Shown here: piece after piece, positions 25,267 to 33,579 of the stretch | How positions within the stretch are numbered: position 1 is the stretch's first letter | How the letters are laid out: the number at the start of each line of letters is the position of its first letter | From: Bacteroidales bacterium | GTDB taxonomy: Bacteria; Bacteroidota; Bacteroidia; Bacteroidales; UBA4417 | DNA: 64,000 bases | Direction: 5' to 3' | NCBI GenBank assembly: GCA_030654075.1 | Contig: JAURYB010000027.1 | Location: forward strand, 1 to 64,000 | Notes under the pieces: model-generated | Seen by the model: only the letters and a program-made list of their open reading frames with translations | Database searches by the model: none | Told to the model about the DNA's origin: nothing | Position numbers and translations under genes: made by a program

Positions 25267-26571
25267 ATGAGTTCGTTCGAAATACAAGGCGGCCTTCAGC
25301 TGAAAGGCAATATTACTCCCCAAGGCGCTAAAAATGAAGCGTTGCAAATTCTCTGCGCGGTATTGCTGACTTCAGAAGAAGTTACAATTCATAATATCCC
25401 GGATATTCTTGATGTTAACAAGTTGATCGAACTCCTTGCCGCACTGGGAGTAATTGTTACAAAAAATGGTATTGGCAGTTATTCGTTTAAAGCCGAATCC
25501 ATTAACCTGGATTATATGGAAACCGAAGAATTCCGCAAACAGGCCTCAAGCCTGCGCGGATCGGTAATGATTTTGGGCCCACTGCTTGCCCGTTTCGGAC
25601 ATGGAAGCATTCCGAAACCCGGTGGCGACAAAATCGGGCGTCGTCGGCTTGACACCCATTTTATTGGTTTGCAGAAACTGGGTGCTTCCTTCGACTTTGA
25701 TTCGGTAAAAGGATTTACTCGTGTAACCGCACCCAAACTTACAGGTGCTTACATGCTCCTGGATGAAGCTTCGGTTACAGGAACCGCTAATATCCTGATG
25801 GCTGCCGTATTGGCCGAAGGAAAAACCACCATCTTCAATGCAGCCTGCGAACCATATCTTGTTCAACTCAGCGAAATGCTCGTACGCATGGGTGCCAAAA
25901 TTGAAGGAATAGGCTCAAACCTGCTCAAAATTGAAGGTGTCGAAAAATTAAGCGGCACATCACATACTTTGCTGCCTGATATGATTGAAGTAGGCAGTTT
26001 TATAGGCCTCGCCGCCATGACCCGCAGCGACATAACCATTTGCAACGTAAATTACCCGGCTTTAGGAATTATCCCGGATGTATTCAGGAAATTAGGTATT
26101 ATAATCGAACACCAGGGCGATAACATTCATATCCCTGCCCAGGATCATTACGAAGTGGAATCCTTTATGGATGGCGGAATAATGACCATTTCCGACGCTC
26201 CCTGGCCAGGTTTTACACCCGACCTGATCAGCGTAATACTGGTTACGGCAATACAGGCTAAAGGAAGTGTGCTGGTACACCAGAAAATGTTCGAGAGCCG
26301 CTTGTTCTTCGTTGACAAACTGATTGATATGGGCGCACAAATAATTCTCTGCGACCCACACCGTGCCACGGTTATCGGGTTAAATCGTGAACACAGGCTT
26401 CGGGCAATACGCATGTCTTCACCCGATATCAGGGCCGGGGTTGCGCTACTTATTGCAGCGCTCTCTGCAAAAGGAACCAGTATCATTGATAATATCGACC
26501 AGATTGATCGGGGCTATCAGAATATCGACGGACGGTTGAACGCAATAGGGGCACAAATAAGGAGAGTCTGA
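25267..26571 (+). CDS. murA: UDP-N-acetylglucosamine 1-carboxyvinyltransferase
   Basis: A 434-residue enolpyruvyl transferase catalysing the first committed step of peptidoglycan synthesis (transfer of enolpyruvate from PEP to UDP-GlcNAc) in the cytoplasm. The MurA fold shows in the start LQLKGNITPQGAKNEALQILCA, the substrate loop GSVMILGPLLARFGHG and the end INNIDQIDRGYQ-like segment. The active-site loop reads PGGDKIGRRRLDTH. The Cys that most bacteria have at the last position of PGGC (Cys115 in E. coli) is Asp here (codon 25627-25629, residue 121). An Asp at this site keeps enzyme activity and makes the enzyme insensitive to fosfomycin in other characterised MurAs. Confidence 0.96.
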   Translation: MSSFEIQGGLQLKGNITPQGAKNEALQILCAVLLTSEEVTIHNIPDILDVNKLIELLAALGVIVTKNGIGSYSFKAESINLDYMETEEFRKQASSLRGSVMILGPLLARFGHGSIPKPGGDKIGRRRLDTHFIGLQKLGASFDFDSVKGFTRVTAPKLTGAYMLLDEASVTGTANILMAAVLAEGKTTIFNAACEPYLVQLSEMLVRMGAKIEGIGSNLLKIEGVEKLSGTSHTLLPDMIEVGSFIGLAAMTRSDITICNVNYPALGIIPDVFRKLGIIIEHQGDNIHIPAQDHYEVESFMDGGIMTISDAPWPGFTPDLISVILVTAIQAKGSVLVHQKMFESRLFFVDKLIDMGAQIILCDPHRATVIGLNREHRLRAIRMSSPDIRAGVALLIAALSAKGTSIIDNIDQIDRGYQNIDGRLNAIGAQIRRV

Positions 26572-26941
26572 TAATCATATCGTTTATCACTTTTGCTTAA
26601 TTATCATCGCACTTTATATAGAAATAATTTGTTCCGTATAAAGTATAAACAGGTTTTATTGCTGGTTACTGAAAACAGCTTCAGGTCACTGTCGTGTTTG
26701 CTTCCATATTACATATCTACGGTATTTTTAACATCCTGATCTGAATACGCTTAGATAGATTCATCGTAATATCCCGGCTCTTTATGTTTTATAATTCGGC
26801 AAATTAAATTTACATTTCTATTACATTTTTAACATTTATTGGTTTTGATTAACAGTGTTTAACAGTAGGGACTGATTTACCAATATACATTTGCAGAACA
26901 TTTTTAACCTAAATTTCTCTCTAATTAAAACGAAAAACAAA
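26572..26941. other. Intergenic region between murA and a small secreted-protein gene
   Basis: A 370-bp AT-rich gap without a credible ORF. The only feature I can support is the candidate promoter box TACATTTG at 26886-26893. I see no terminator with a T-run directly after murA. Confidence 0.5.
26886..26893 (+). promoter_or_regulatory. Candidate promoter -7 box (TACATTTG)
   Basis: TACATTTG fits TAnnTTTG and lies 49 nt upstream of the start chosen for the small secreted protein at 26942. That gives a normal leader length and argues against the alternative start at 26891, which would overlap the box. Confidence 0.5.
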
Positions 26942-27280
26942 ATGAAAAAGGTACTGATTATCGCAACTGCATTGGTATTTGCAGTAAGTGCTTCAACATT
27001 GGTTTCTGCACAAAATGCTACAACAAAATCGCAGCCGCAAAAAGCTACAACTACTGTTACTACACAAAAATCACCAAAAACAGGAGTGAAAACTAAAACG
27101 ATGTCTTCAAGGAAAGAATCTCCTATTGCATCATCAGCTAAACACAAATCCCACAAATTAAAGAAAGTGAACATGCCTGCCAAAACCCCGGCTACAAAAA
27201 CAGCAGAGCCGGTTAAGGCTGCTTCACCTGCTGCTGCTTCGGCAAAAACTACTGTAAAAACTACTGTAAAAAAGAAATAA
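26942..27280 (+). CDS. Small secreted, highly basic Lys/Thr/Ala-rich protein
   Basis: A 112-residue protein starting MKKVLIIATALVFAVSASTLVSAQ, a clean Sec signal peptide with probable cleavage after SAQ. The mature part is low complexity and very basic: repeated KTTVT, KSPKTGVKTKT, HKSHKLKK and PAKTPATKTAEPVKA, ending TTVKTTVKKK. I do not recognise a family. The composition resembles histone-H1-like tails, but the signal peptide directs it to the periplasm, where it might bind polyanions or the envelope. The open frame begins at 26891, but that start would overlap the promoter box and bury the signal peptide, so I use 26942. It is followed by a strong terminator and is monocistronic. Confidence 0.72.
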   Translation: MKKVLIIATALVFAVSASTLVSAQNATTKSQPQKATTTVTTQKSPKTGVKTKTMSSRKESPIASSAKHKSHKLKKVNMPAKTPATKTAEPVKAASPAAASAKTTVKTTVKKK

Positions 27281-27302
27281 CATATTCTGTTCATTCTTAA
27301 AG

Positions 27303-27330
27303 ACCACCCAAAATCCGGGTGGTTTTTTTT
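27303..27330 (+). terminator. Rho-independent terminator after the small secreted-protein gene
   Basis: Hairpin arms ACCACCC (27303-27309) and GGGTGGT (27317-27323) with a 7-nt loop, followed by a run of T to 27330. It is 22 nt after the stop codon. This is the clearest intrinsic terminator in the window. Confidence 0.92.
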
Positions 27331-27536
27331 GTCATTTTCAAAGCACTGAAAAAAAGAAATAATAAATTCTCACTTTAAAATACGTAACATTTCAACACAC
27401 CTGCCATAATGACCTTCAATTGAATAATGGCAGATTTTTTGTTACACTAAGCAAATACGTAACTAAATCATTCATCCTTTTTACGACTGATGAAGAATAT
27501 GTTATTTATAACCACTGATAATCAGGACTTTGAAAA

Positions 27537-28127
27537 ATGTTTAATCGCATGAAGCAGAAAAAGAGTACAGGAAAATCCGAAGACAAAACTGTTTTTGAAA
27601 CAGCAACTGACAATATTGCAGAAACAAATGCACCGCCTGCGGCAGAACAGGAGCAGACTGCTGCAATTCCAAAACTTTATACAGAAGAAGAATACCAGTT
27701 GAAAGTGAATGAGTTAAATGATAAATACCTCAGGCTGTATTCAGAATTTGATAATTTCCGTAAACGTACCCTGAAGGAAAAGATTGACCTGAGCCGGACT
27801 GCCTCCGAAAATATAATTGTTGATTTGCTTCCCGTTCTTGATGACTTCGACAGGGCAATTGCGTCAATGGCTTCGACTGATAATATTGAGGCGATTAAAG
27901 AAGGAGAGCAATTGATACATGCCAAAATGAAAGCCATTTTTGCTTCGAAAGGTCTGCAGGAAATAAAAAGTATTGGCGAAAACTTCGATACCGATTTCCA
28001 CGAAGCCATTACCAGTATACCCGCACCGACAGAAGATCTCAAAAATAAAGTTGTAGACGAAGTCCAGAAAGGATATACCCTTCACGATAAAGTAATCAGG
28101 TTTTCGAAAGTTATTACAGGCAGCTGA
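27537..28127 (+). CDS. grpE: Nucleotide exchange factor GrpE
   Basis: A 196-residue cytoplasmic co-chaperone that releases ADP from DnaK. The N-terminal ~50 residues are acidic and disordered. The coiled-coil dimer helix follows (LKVNELNDKYLRLYSEFDNFRKRTLKEKID). The C-terminal beta domain carries the conserved FDTDFHEAITSIPAP and DKVIRFSKV segments. Length is normal. dnaJ follows 63 nt downstream on the same strand, the usual Bacteroidota arrangement without dnaK adjacent. Confidence 0.96.
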   Translation: MFNRMKQKKSTGKSEDKTVFETATDNIAETNAPPAAEQEQTAAIPKLYTEEEYQLKVNELNDKYLRLYSEFDNFRKRTLKEKIDLSRTASENIIVDLLPVLDDFDRAIASMASTDNIEAIKEGEQLIHAKMKAIFASKGLQEIKSIGENFDTDFHEAITSIPAPTEDLKNKVVDEVQKGYTLHDKVIRFSKVITGS

Positions 28128-28190
28128 TTGTGCTAATTTGCATTCTGCGCATTTATACCTTTCTGAAAACTATACACCAAACGAAACACA

Positions 28191-29342
28191 GTGACTAAAC
28201 GAGATTATTACGAAATACTGGGCGTTACCCGCAATGCCAGCGATGCTGAACTCAAAAAGGCTTATCGCCAGATGGCTCTTAAATTCCATCCCGATAAAAA
28301 CCCGAACAATAAAGAAGCCGAAGATAAATTTAAAGAAGCGGCTGAAGCTTACGAGGTTCTCAGCGATGCGGATAAGCGTAAACGTTACGATCAGTTCGGC
28401 CACGATGGATTAAAGAACGGTGGCGGAGGCGGATTCAGCGGAGGCGGAATGAACATGGAAGATATTTTCAGTCATTTCGGTGATATTTTTGGCGGGGCAT
28501 TCGGTGGCGGCGGTTTCAGCGGTGGCCAGCAACGTGGTGGCAGGCGTGTGAACCGCGGTACAAACCTCAGGGTAAAAGTCCGTTTAACACTCGAAGAAAT
28601 TAATACCGGCGTTGAGAAAAAGATAAAAGTCAATAAATATATTTCCTGCACCTATTGCAAAGGATCAGGTGCCGAAGGCGGATCAGCCTATAATACCTGT
28701 TCTACCTGCCGTGGAACAGGCCAGGTAACACGGGTTACCAATACTTTCCTTGGGCAAATGCAAACCAGTTCAACCTGCCCGACCTGTAGCGGCGAAGGAC
28801 AGATCATCCAGCACAAATGCGTTCACTGCGCAGGCAATGGCGTTATAAAAGGCGAAGATGTTATCAGCATCGATATTCCGGCAGGAGTATCGGATGGTAT
28901 CCAGCTTTCGGTTAACGGAAAAGGAAATGCCGCAGCCCGTGGTGGTGTTCCCGGCGACCTGATCATCCAGATTGAAGAAGCACCTCACGATAACCTGCAC
29001 CGCGAAGGCAACAACCTGCTTTACGACCTGTATATCAGTTTCCCTGACGCATCCTTAGGCAGTTCAGTCGAAATTCCAACCCTCGAAGGCAAAGCACGTA
29101 TTAAAATTGAGCCCGGCACACAAGGAGGGAAAATGCTACGGCTGAAAGGGAAAGGACTACCATCTATTAATTCATACGGAAAAGGAGATTTGCTGGTAAC
29201 CATAAATGTGTGGACTCCCCGAAACCTCAACCGCCAGGAGAAAGAGATGCTTGAAAAACTACAGGAAGCCGATAATTTTAAACCACAGCCCGGCGCAAGG
29301 GATAAAGGATTTTTCGACAGGATGCGGGAGTATTTTCAGTAA
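28191..29342 (+). CDS. dnaJ: Molecular chaperone DnaJ
   Basis: A 383-residue Hsp40 that delivers clients to DnaK. The J domain (1-70) has the HPD motif in [12 protein letters not shown]. It is followed by a Gly/Phe-rich linker (residues ~80-120). The zinc region has all four CxxCxGxG repeats ([32 protein letters not shown]). The C-terminal client domains follow. The start is a GTG (28191): it is the codon that gives the family N-terminus [11 protein letters not shown], and no ATG lies in frame nearby. A type I DnaJ with every key residue in place. Confidence 0.97.
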   Translation: MTKRDYYEILGVTRNASDAELKKAYRQMALKFHPDKNPNNKEAEDKFKEAAEAYEVLSDADKRKRYDQFGHDGLKNGGGGGFSGGGMNMEDIFSHFGDIFGGAFGGGGFSGGQQRGGRRVNRGTNLRVKVRLTLEEINTGVEKKIKVNKYISCTYCKGSGAEGGSAYNTCSTCRGTGQVTRVTNTFLGQMQTSSTCPTCSGEGQIIQHKCVHCAGNGVIKGEDVISIDIPAGVSDGIQLSVNGKGNAAARGGVPGDLIIQIEEAPHDNLHREGNNLLYDLYISFPDASLGSSVEIPTLEGKARIKIEPGTQGGKMLRLKGKGLPSINSYGKGDLLVTINVWTPRNLNRQEKEMLEKLQEADNFKPQPGARDKGFFDRMREYFQ

Positions 29343-29430
29343 TACAACGCAATCCACTGATTATGAATAAATACTGAATCATTAAGTTGATTCTATAAAA
29401 TCAAATAATTTTCGCACAACAGCTTATTAA

Positions 29431-29464
29431 AAAGCAACCATCAAACATAGTGGTTGCTTTTTTT
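29431..29464 (+). terminator. Rho-independent terminator after dnaJ
   Basis: AAAGCAACCA (29431-29440) pairs with TGGTTGCTTT (29451-29460), and a T-run continues to 29464. It ends the grpE-dnaJ transcript and lies about 100 nt before the ABC transporter gene. Confidence 0.9.
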
Positions 29465-29562
29465 GTTAAAAACAATGAAACCTGATTGACAAACCACTTA
29501 ATTTGTAATTTTACCCGGATTTAAAAATCATTTATTCCATTTCATCTTTATTTAATTGACCA

Positions 29563-30498
29563 ATGATTCTGCAAGCCAATTCTGTTACCAAAAAATTTGG
29601 CGATTTTACCGCGCTCAATAAGGTAAGCATTCATGTTCCCGAAAACAGTATCTTCGGGCTGCTTGGCCCCAACGGTGCCGGAAAAACGACGTTGATCCGC
29701 ATCATAAATCAAATTACTGGTCCTGACGAAGGCGAAGTGATTTTTGACGGCAAAAAATTGAACCCTGATCATATTTCAATGATCGGCTATCTGCCCGAAG
29801 AACGTGGATTGTATAAAAAAATGAAAGTCGGCGAACAGGCTCTATACCTGGCTCAGCTTAAAGGCCTGAGTCATCACGATGCCCGCCTGCGATTGAAAAA
29901 ATGGTTCGAGAAATTTGAGATCCAGGAATGGTGGGATAAAAAAGTCGAAGAGCTTTCGAAAGGGATGCAGCAAAAAGTTCAGTTTATCGTAACTGTAGTC
30001 CACGAACCTAAATTACTGATTTTCGATGAGCCTTTCAGCGGATTTGATCCTATAAATGTAAACCTGCTTAGAGATGAAATACTTGAGTTGCGGAAGAACG
30101 GATCAACCATCATTTTCTCCACACATAATATGGCTTCGGTTGAGGAACTTTGCGACAACATCGCTTTAATCAATAAATCAGTGAAAATCCTGGATGGGCC
30201 TGTAAAAGAAATCAAACGGCAATATTTCACCAACAGTTACCAGGTTCAGTATCGTGATTTCAACGGAACACCTTTCCAGTTAAATGAACCGGATTTTGAA
30301 ATTCTAAATTCGACAGTTGAAGATGAAATCCGCACAGTTACTTTCAGGTTACCATCTTCAAAAGGACCAAACGACCTGCTTTCTGCCATATTGCCATATG
30401 TTAATGTGATCGCTTTCAACGAGTTGATCCCATCGATGAATGATATCTTTATCTCAACAGTAAATGCCGTTAATGGTAATCAAATCCCTGAAGCATAA
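29563..30498 (+). CDS. ABC transporter ATP-binding protein (NatA-like exporter)
   Basis: A 311-residue cytoplasmic ATPase subunit. It has Walker A GPNGAGKTT (residues ~35-43), the signature LSKGMQQKVQ, Walker B LLIFDEPFSGFDP and the switch His in STHNM. The ~90-residue C-terminal extension (after residue ~220, containing YQVQYRDFNGTPFQL) is the DUF4162-like tail common in NatA-type ABC-2 exporters. Its partner permease starts 11 nt downstream. The pair probably exports Na+ or a small lipophilic molecule; the substrate is unknown. Confidence 0.94.
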   Translation: MILQANSVTKKFGDFTALNKVSIHVPENSIFGLLGPNGAGKTTLIRIINQITGPDEGEVIFDGKKLNPDHISMIGYLPEERGLYKKMKVGEQALYLAQLKGLSHHDARLRLKKWFEKFEIQEWWDKKVEELSKGMQQKVQFIVTVVHEPKLLIFDEPFSGFDPINVNLLRDEILELRKNGSTIIFSTHNMASVEELCDNIALINKSVKILDGPVKEIKRQYFTNSYQVQYRDFNGTPFQLNEPDFEILNSTVEDEIRTVTFRLPSSKGPNDLLSAILPYVNVIAFNELIPSMNDIFISTVNAVNGNQIPEA

Positions 30499-30509
30499 CA
30501 GCCAAAGCC

Positions 30510-31925
30510 ATGAATAAAATATTTTTAATTATACAACGCGAATACCTCACTAAGGTAAAGAAAAAATCATTCATTGTAATGACAATCCTGGGTCCCATTC
30601 TTATGGCATCCTTATTTATTTTGCCGGTATACCTGGCCAGCCGGCAGGACGATAAACAACTGGTAAATGTATTGGACGAAACCGGCCTGTTTTTCTATAA
30701 ATTCGAAAACAACGAGAATTATACATTTGTTCCAGTTATAAGCAGCCTGAAGGAAGCAAAGGAAACACTGGCAAAGCAGGGAGAATATATGCTGTTACAC
30801 ATTCCTGCAACGCAGCTTAATATTCCCGATAACGGCGTTATTTATTCTGACAAACAACCCACCCTCAACCTGAAAGGATATATATCGGGTGTAATGAGTA
30901 AAGAACTTGAAAAGCAAAAACTGGCTGCGGAAATCAGGAATGAGATATTACGAAACACACCTGGTTATACAGCCGGTAACGACACTACCGCTGTTGACCT
31001 GATGAGCGAAACGATCCTGAAAAACATAAAAACTGATGTAAAGATAACTACCTACAAAACAGGTTCAGGTGGAGAAGAACAAAAGAGTTTCACTGAAATG
31101 ACAATGGTTGTGGGCTATTTTGGAAGCATAATGATTTATATGTTTATTTTCCTTTTTGGAGCCCAGGTTATGCGTGGTGTTATCGAAGAAAAAACCAGCA
31201 GGATTATTGAAGTAATTATTTCGTCAGTAAAACCATTCCAGCTGATGATGGGGAAAATTATTGGGGTTGCTATGGTCGGTCTCACACAGTTTCTGCTATG
31301 GATCGCATTCACCTTTATCATTATAACCGCTGTGCAGACGGCTTTTCCGCAACAGTTTAAGAAAACCCATACGGAACAAGCACAAATTACAGGAAAAAGT
31401 GTCGCTCTTCCTAACGAAACAGCGCCTGCAGCTCCTAATTCAATTACTGCCGATACCGGGAATGATGATATGAACGAAATTTTCGAGGCATTTTCATCCA
31501 TAAATTTACCGGTAATGATCGTTTCGTTCCTGTTCTATTTCCTTTTCGGATACCTGTTGTATGCTGCTCTGTTTGCGGCAATAGGGGCGGCAGTGGATAA
31601 TGAAACGGATACGCAACAATTCATGCTTCCAATTACTGTTCCGCTTATTTTTTCACTTGTAGTCGCGCAGACTGTTATACAGAATCCTGAAAGTCCGCTG
31701 GCATTCTGGCTCTCGATGATACCACTTACTTCCCCTGTAATCATGATGGTTCGGATTCCTTTTGGGGTTCCCACCTGGGAAATACTATTATCAGGTGGAA
31801 TACTTGTAATCGGATTCTTTGGCACAACCTGGCTTGCAGCTAAAATATACCGCACAGGCATCCTGATGTATGGCAAAAAGTCAAGTTACAGGGAGCTATG
31901 GAAATGGATCTGGTATAAAGGGTAA
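30510..31925 (+). CDS. ABC-2 type transporter permease (NatB-like)
   Basis: A 471-residue inner-membrane permease of the ABC-2 family. There is an N-terminal anchor (FIVMTILGPILMASLFILPVYLA), a large extracytoplasmic domain (about residues 50-190), then five or so clustered membrane segments starting at MTMVVGYFGSIMIYMFIFLFG. The conserved cytoplasmic coupling patch GVIEEKTSRIIEVIISSVKPFQLMMGKIIG is intact. It is the partner of the preceding ATPase. No terminator hairpin with a T-run directly follows; the next gene comes after 472 bp of repeats. Confidence 0.92.
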   Translation: MNKIFLIIQREYLTKVKKKSFIVMTILGPILMASLFILPVYLASRQDDKQLVNVLDETGLFFYKFENNENYTFVPVISSLKEAKETLAKQGEYMLLHIPATQLNIPDNGVIYSDKQPTLNLKGYISGVMSKELEKQKLAAEIRNEILRNTPGYTAGNDTTAVDLMSETILKNIKTDVKITTYKTGSGGEEQKSFTEMTMVVGYFGSIMIYMFIFLFGAQVMRGVIEEKTSRIIEVIISSVKPFQLMMGKIIGVAMVGLTQFLLWIAFTFIIITAVQTAFPQQFKKTHTEQAQITGKSVALPNETAPAAPNSITADTGNDDMNEIFEAFSSINLPVMIVSFLFYFLFGYLLYAALFAAIGAAVDNETDTQQFMLPITVPLIFSLVVAQTVIQNPESPLAFWLSMIPLTSPVIMMVRIPFGVPTWEILLSGGILVIGFFGTTWLAAKIYRTGILMYGKKSSYRELWKWIWYKG

Positions 31926-31926
31926 A

Positions 31927-31977
31927 AAGTGAAGAGTGAAGAGTGAAGAGTAAAGAGTGAAGAGTGAAGAGTGAATA
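31927..31977 (+). repeat. Heptanucleotide tandem repeat (AGTGAAG)n
   Basis: Seven consecutive 7-bp units of AGTGAAG with two single-base differences (AGTAAAG and the final AGTGAAT). The array begins immediately after the permease stop codon. Such an array is prone to length change by slippage. Confidence 0.9.
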
Positions 31978-32120
31978 GACCTACACGGTAATTATCGTGC
32001 TAATTGGAACTAATTGAAGTAAAGATAAAGCTTAGAAGCGCAGAAATTTTTATTTGTAATAGATTCATATTCAGAAGTTTAATTTTAGTTAGATGAAAGT
32101 GAATAGTGACAATCATTTAA

Positions 32121-32344
32121 CAATTGAATGACAACTTATCCCTCTCAAAAAACTCAAAATCTCAATCTTCTGCAATCGAATGACAACTTATCCATCTCAA
32201 AAAACTCAAAATCTCAATCTTCAACAACTGAATGACAACTTATCCATCTCTTAAAACCCAAAATCTCAATCTTCAACAACTGAATGACAACTCATCCATC
32301 TCAAAAAACCCCAAAAAACTCAATCCTCAACAATTGAATGACCA
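32121..32344 (+). repeat. Four and a quarter copies of a ~52-bp tandem repeat
   Basis: Units start at 32121, 32173, 32225 and 32277 (52, 52, 52 and 54 bp), with a 14-bp partial at 32331. The consensus begins CAA(T/C)(T/C)GAATGACAACT and contains ATCTCAAAAAACTCAAAA. Unit identity is high (mostly single-base changes). A 52-bp period is not a multiple of three and stop codons are present, so it is not coding. It ends about 54 bp before the response regulator start. Confidence 0.92.
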
Positions 32345-32397
32345 ATCCTAACTCCCATTCCCTAACCCGAAACCCCTAATCCCCAAACCCTTCAAAA

Positions 32398-33561
32398 ATG
32401 GCCCGAATACTTATAATCGACGACGAACGCGCTATACGGAATGCTTTACGAGAAATTCTGGAATATGAAAATTACCAGGTGGATGACGCTGAGGATGGAC
32501 CATCGGGCATTGAACTGGTTGGTAAGGAAAGCTACGACGTTATCCTCTGTGATATCAAAATGCCCAAAATGGATGGCATCGAAGTGCTCGAAAATATTCA
32601 AAAAACCACGGATGCTCCTGTTGTTATGATTTCCGGACACGGTACTATTGAAACTGCCGTTGAAGCAATCCGCAAAGGAGCCTACGATTTTATAGCCAAA
32701 CCACTGGATCTTAACAGGCTGCTGATCACCTTGCGTAACGCTATGGACAAATCGCGCCTTGTGACGGAAACCAAAGCACTGAAACGTAAGGTTAGCAAGC
32801 AGTACGAAATGATTGGCGAATCGCCGGTTATTATTAAAATCAAAGATATGATCGAACGCGTTGCCGCAACTGATGCGCGTGTACTGATCACCGGCGAAAG
32901 CGGAACAGGAAAAGAATTGGTTGCCCGCTGGTTACACGAAAAAAGCAACCGCGCCGACGGACCTTTTGTTGAAGTCAATTGTGCTGCCATTCCATCAGAA
33001 CTGATTGAAAGCGTACTTTTCGGACATGAGAAAGGTTCTTTTACTTCTGCAATCAAACAGCGCAAAGGCGACTTTGAACAGGCAACCAACGGTACTATTT
33101 TCCTGGATGAAATAGGTGATATGAGCCTTTCGGCACAAGCTAAAGTATTGCGTGCGCTGCAGGAAAATAAAATCATGCGGGTAGGTGGCGAAAAAGATAT
33201 TCCTGTAAATGTACGCGTGGTAGCGGCTACCAATAAAAACCTGCTCGAAGAAATTGAAAATAAAAACTTTCGCGAGGATTTGTATCATCGCCTGAGTGTG
33301 ATTCTTATCCGGGTTCCATCGCTCAACGAACGCGAAGATGATATCCCTATGCTGGCTCATTATTTCGTGGAACAAATATGTGAAAACAATGGCAGGCCGC
33401 CGATTCAGTTTACTGATGAAGCACTCGAAGCATTAAAAAAGATCAAATGGACCGGCAATATCCGCGAGCTTCGCAATGTGGTTGAAAGATTGGTGATACT
33501 TTGCGATCAGCAGATTACTGCCGAAGATGTGCTGATGTATGCGCAGCCGGCACGTCGATAA
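32398..33561 (+). CDS. NtrC-family response regulator lacking a DNA-binding domain
   Basis: A 387-residue cytoplasmic regulator. The receiver domain (1-~118) has the acidic pocket DD at 8-9 and phospho-acceptor D52 in LCDIKMPKMDG. The AAA+ domain (~140-370) has Walker A GESGTGKE (166-173) and Walker B FLDEIGD. The sigma-54 contact loop, normally GAFTGA, reads GSFTSA here (residues 213-218, 33034-33051). The protein ends 15-20 residues after the AAA+ domain, so there is no Fis-type helix-turn-helix. It therefore may act without specific DNA binding, or through a partner. No histidine kinase gene is adjacent. Confidence 0.93.
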   Translation: MARILIIDDERAIRNALREILEYENYQVDDAEDGPSGIELVGKESYDVILCDIKMPKMDGIEVLENIQKTTDAPVVMISGHGTIETAVEAIRKGAYDFIAKPLDLNRLLITLRNAMDKSRLVTETKALKRKVSKQYEMIGESPVIIKIKDMIERVAATDARVLITGESGTGKELVARWLHEKSNRADGPFVEVNCAAIPSELIESVLFGHEKGSFTSAIKQRKGDFEQATNGTIFLDEIGDMSLSAQAKVLRALQENKIMRVGGEKDIPVNVRVVAATNKNLLEEIENKNFREDLYHRLSVILIRVPSLNEREDDIPMLAHYFVEQICENNGRPPIQFTDEALEALKKIKWTGNIRELRNVVERLVILCDQQITAEDVLMYAQPARR

Positions 33562-33579
33562 GCAAACCAGGGAACTCTT

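Larger units (their letters stand above)
31926..32397. other. Intergenic region with two tandem-repeat arrays, upstream of the response regulator
   Basis: This 472-bp gap has no credible gene. It holds a 7-bp repeat array (31927-31977) and a ~52-bp repeat array (32121-32344), described separately. No clear TAnnTTTG box was found near the response regulator start. Confidence 0.7.

Noticed and set aside
25037-25270. 77-residue frame between DUF4290 and murA
   Set aside because: It overlaps the end of DUF4290, runs through a terminator hairpin, and its peptide is basic and unstructured. A shadow frame.
32121-32344. CRISPR array
   Set aside because: The 52-bp units are contiguous without unique spacers, and no cas gene is present; a plain tandem repeat.
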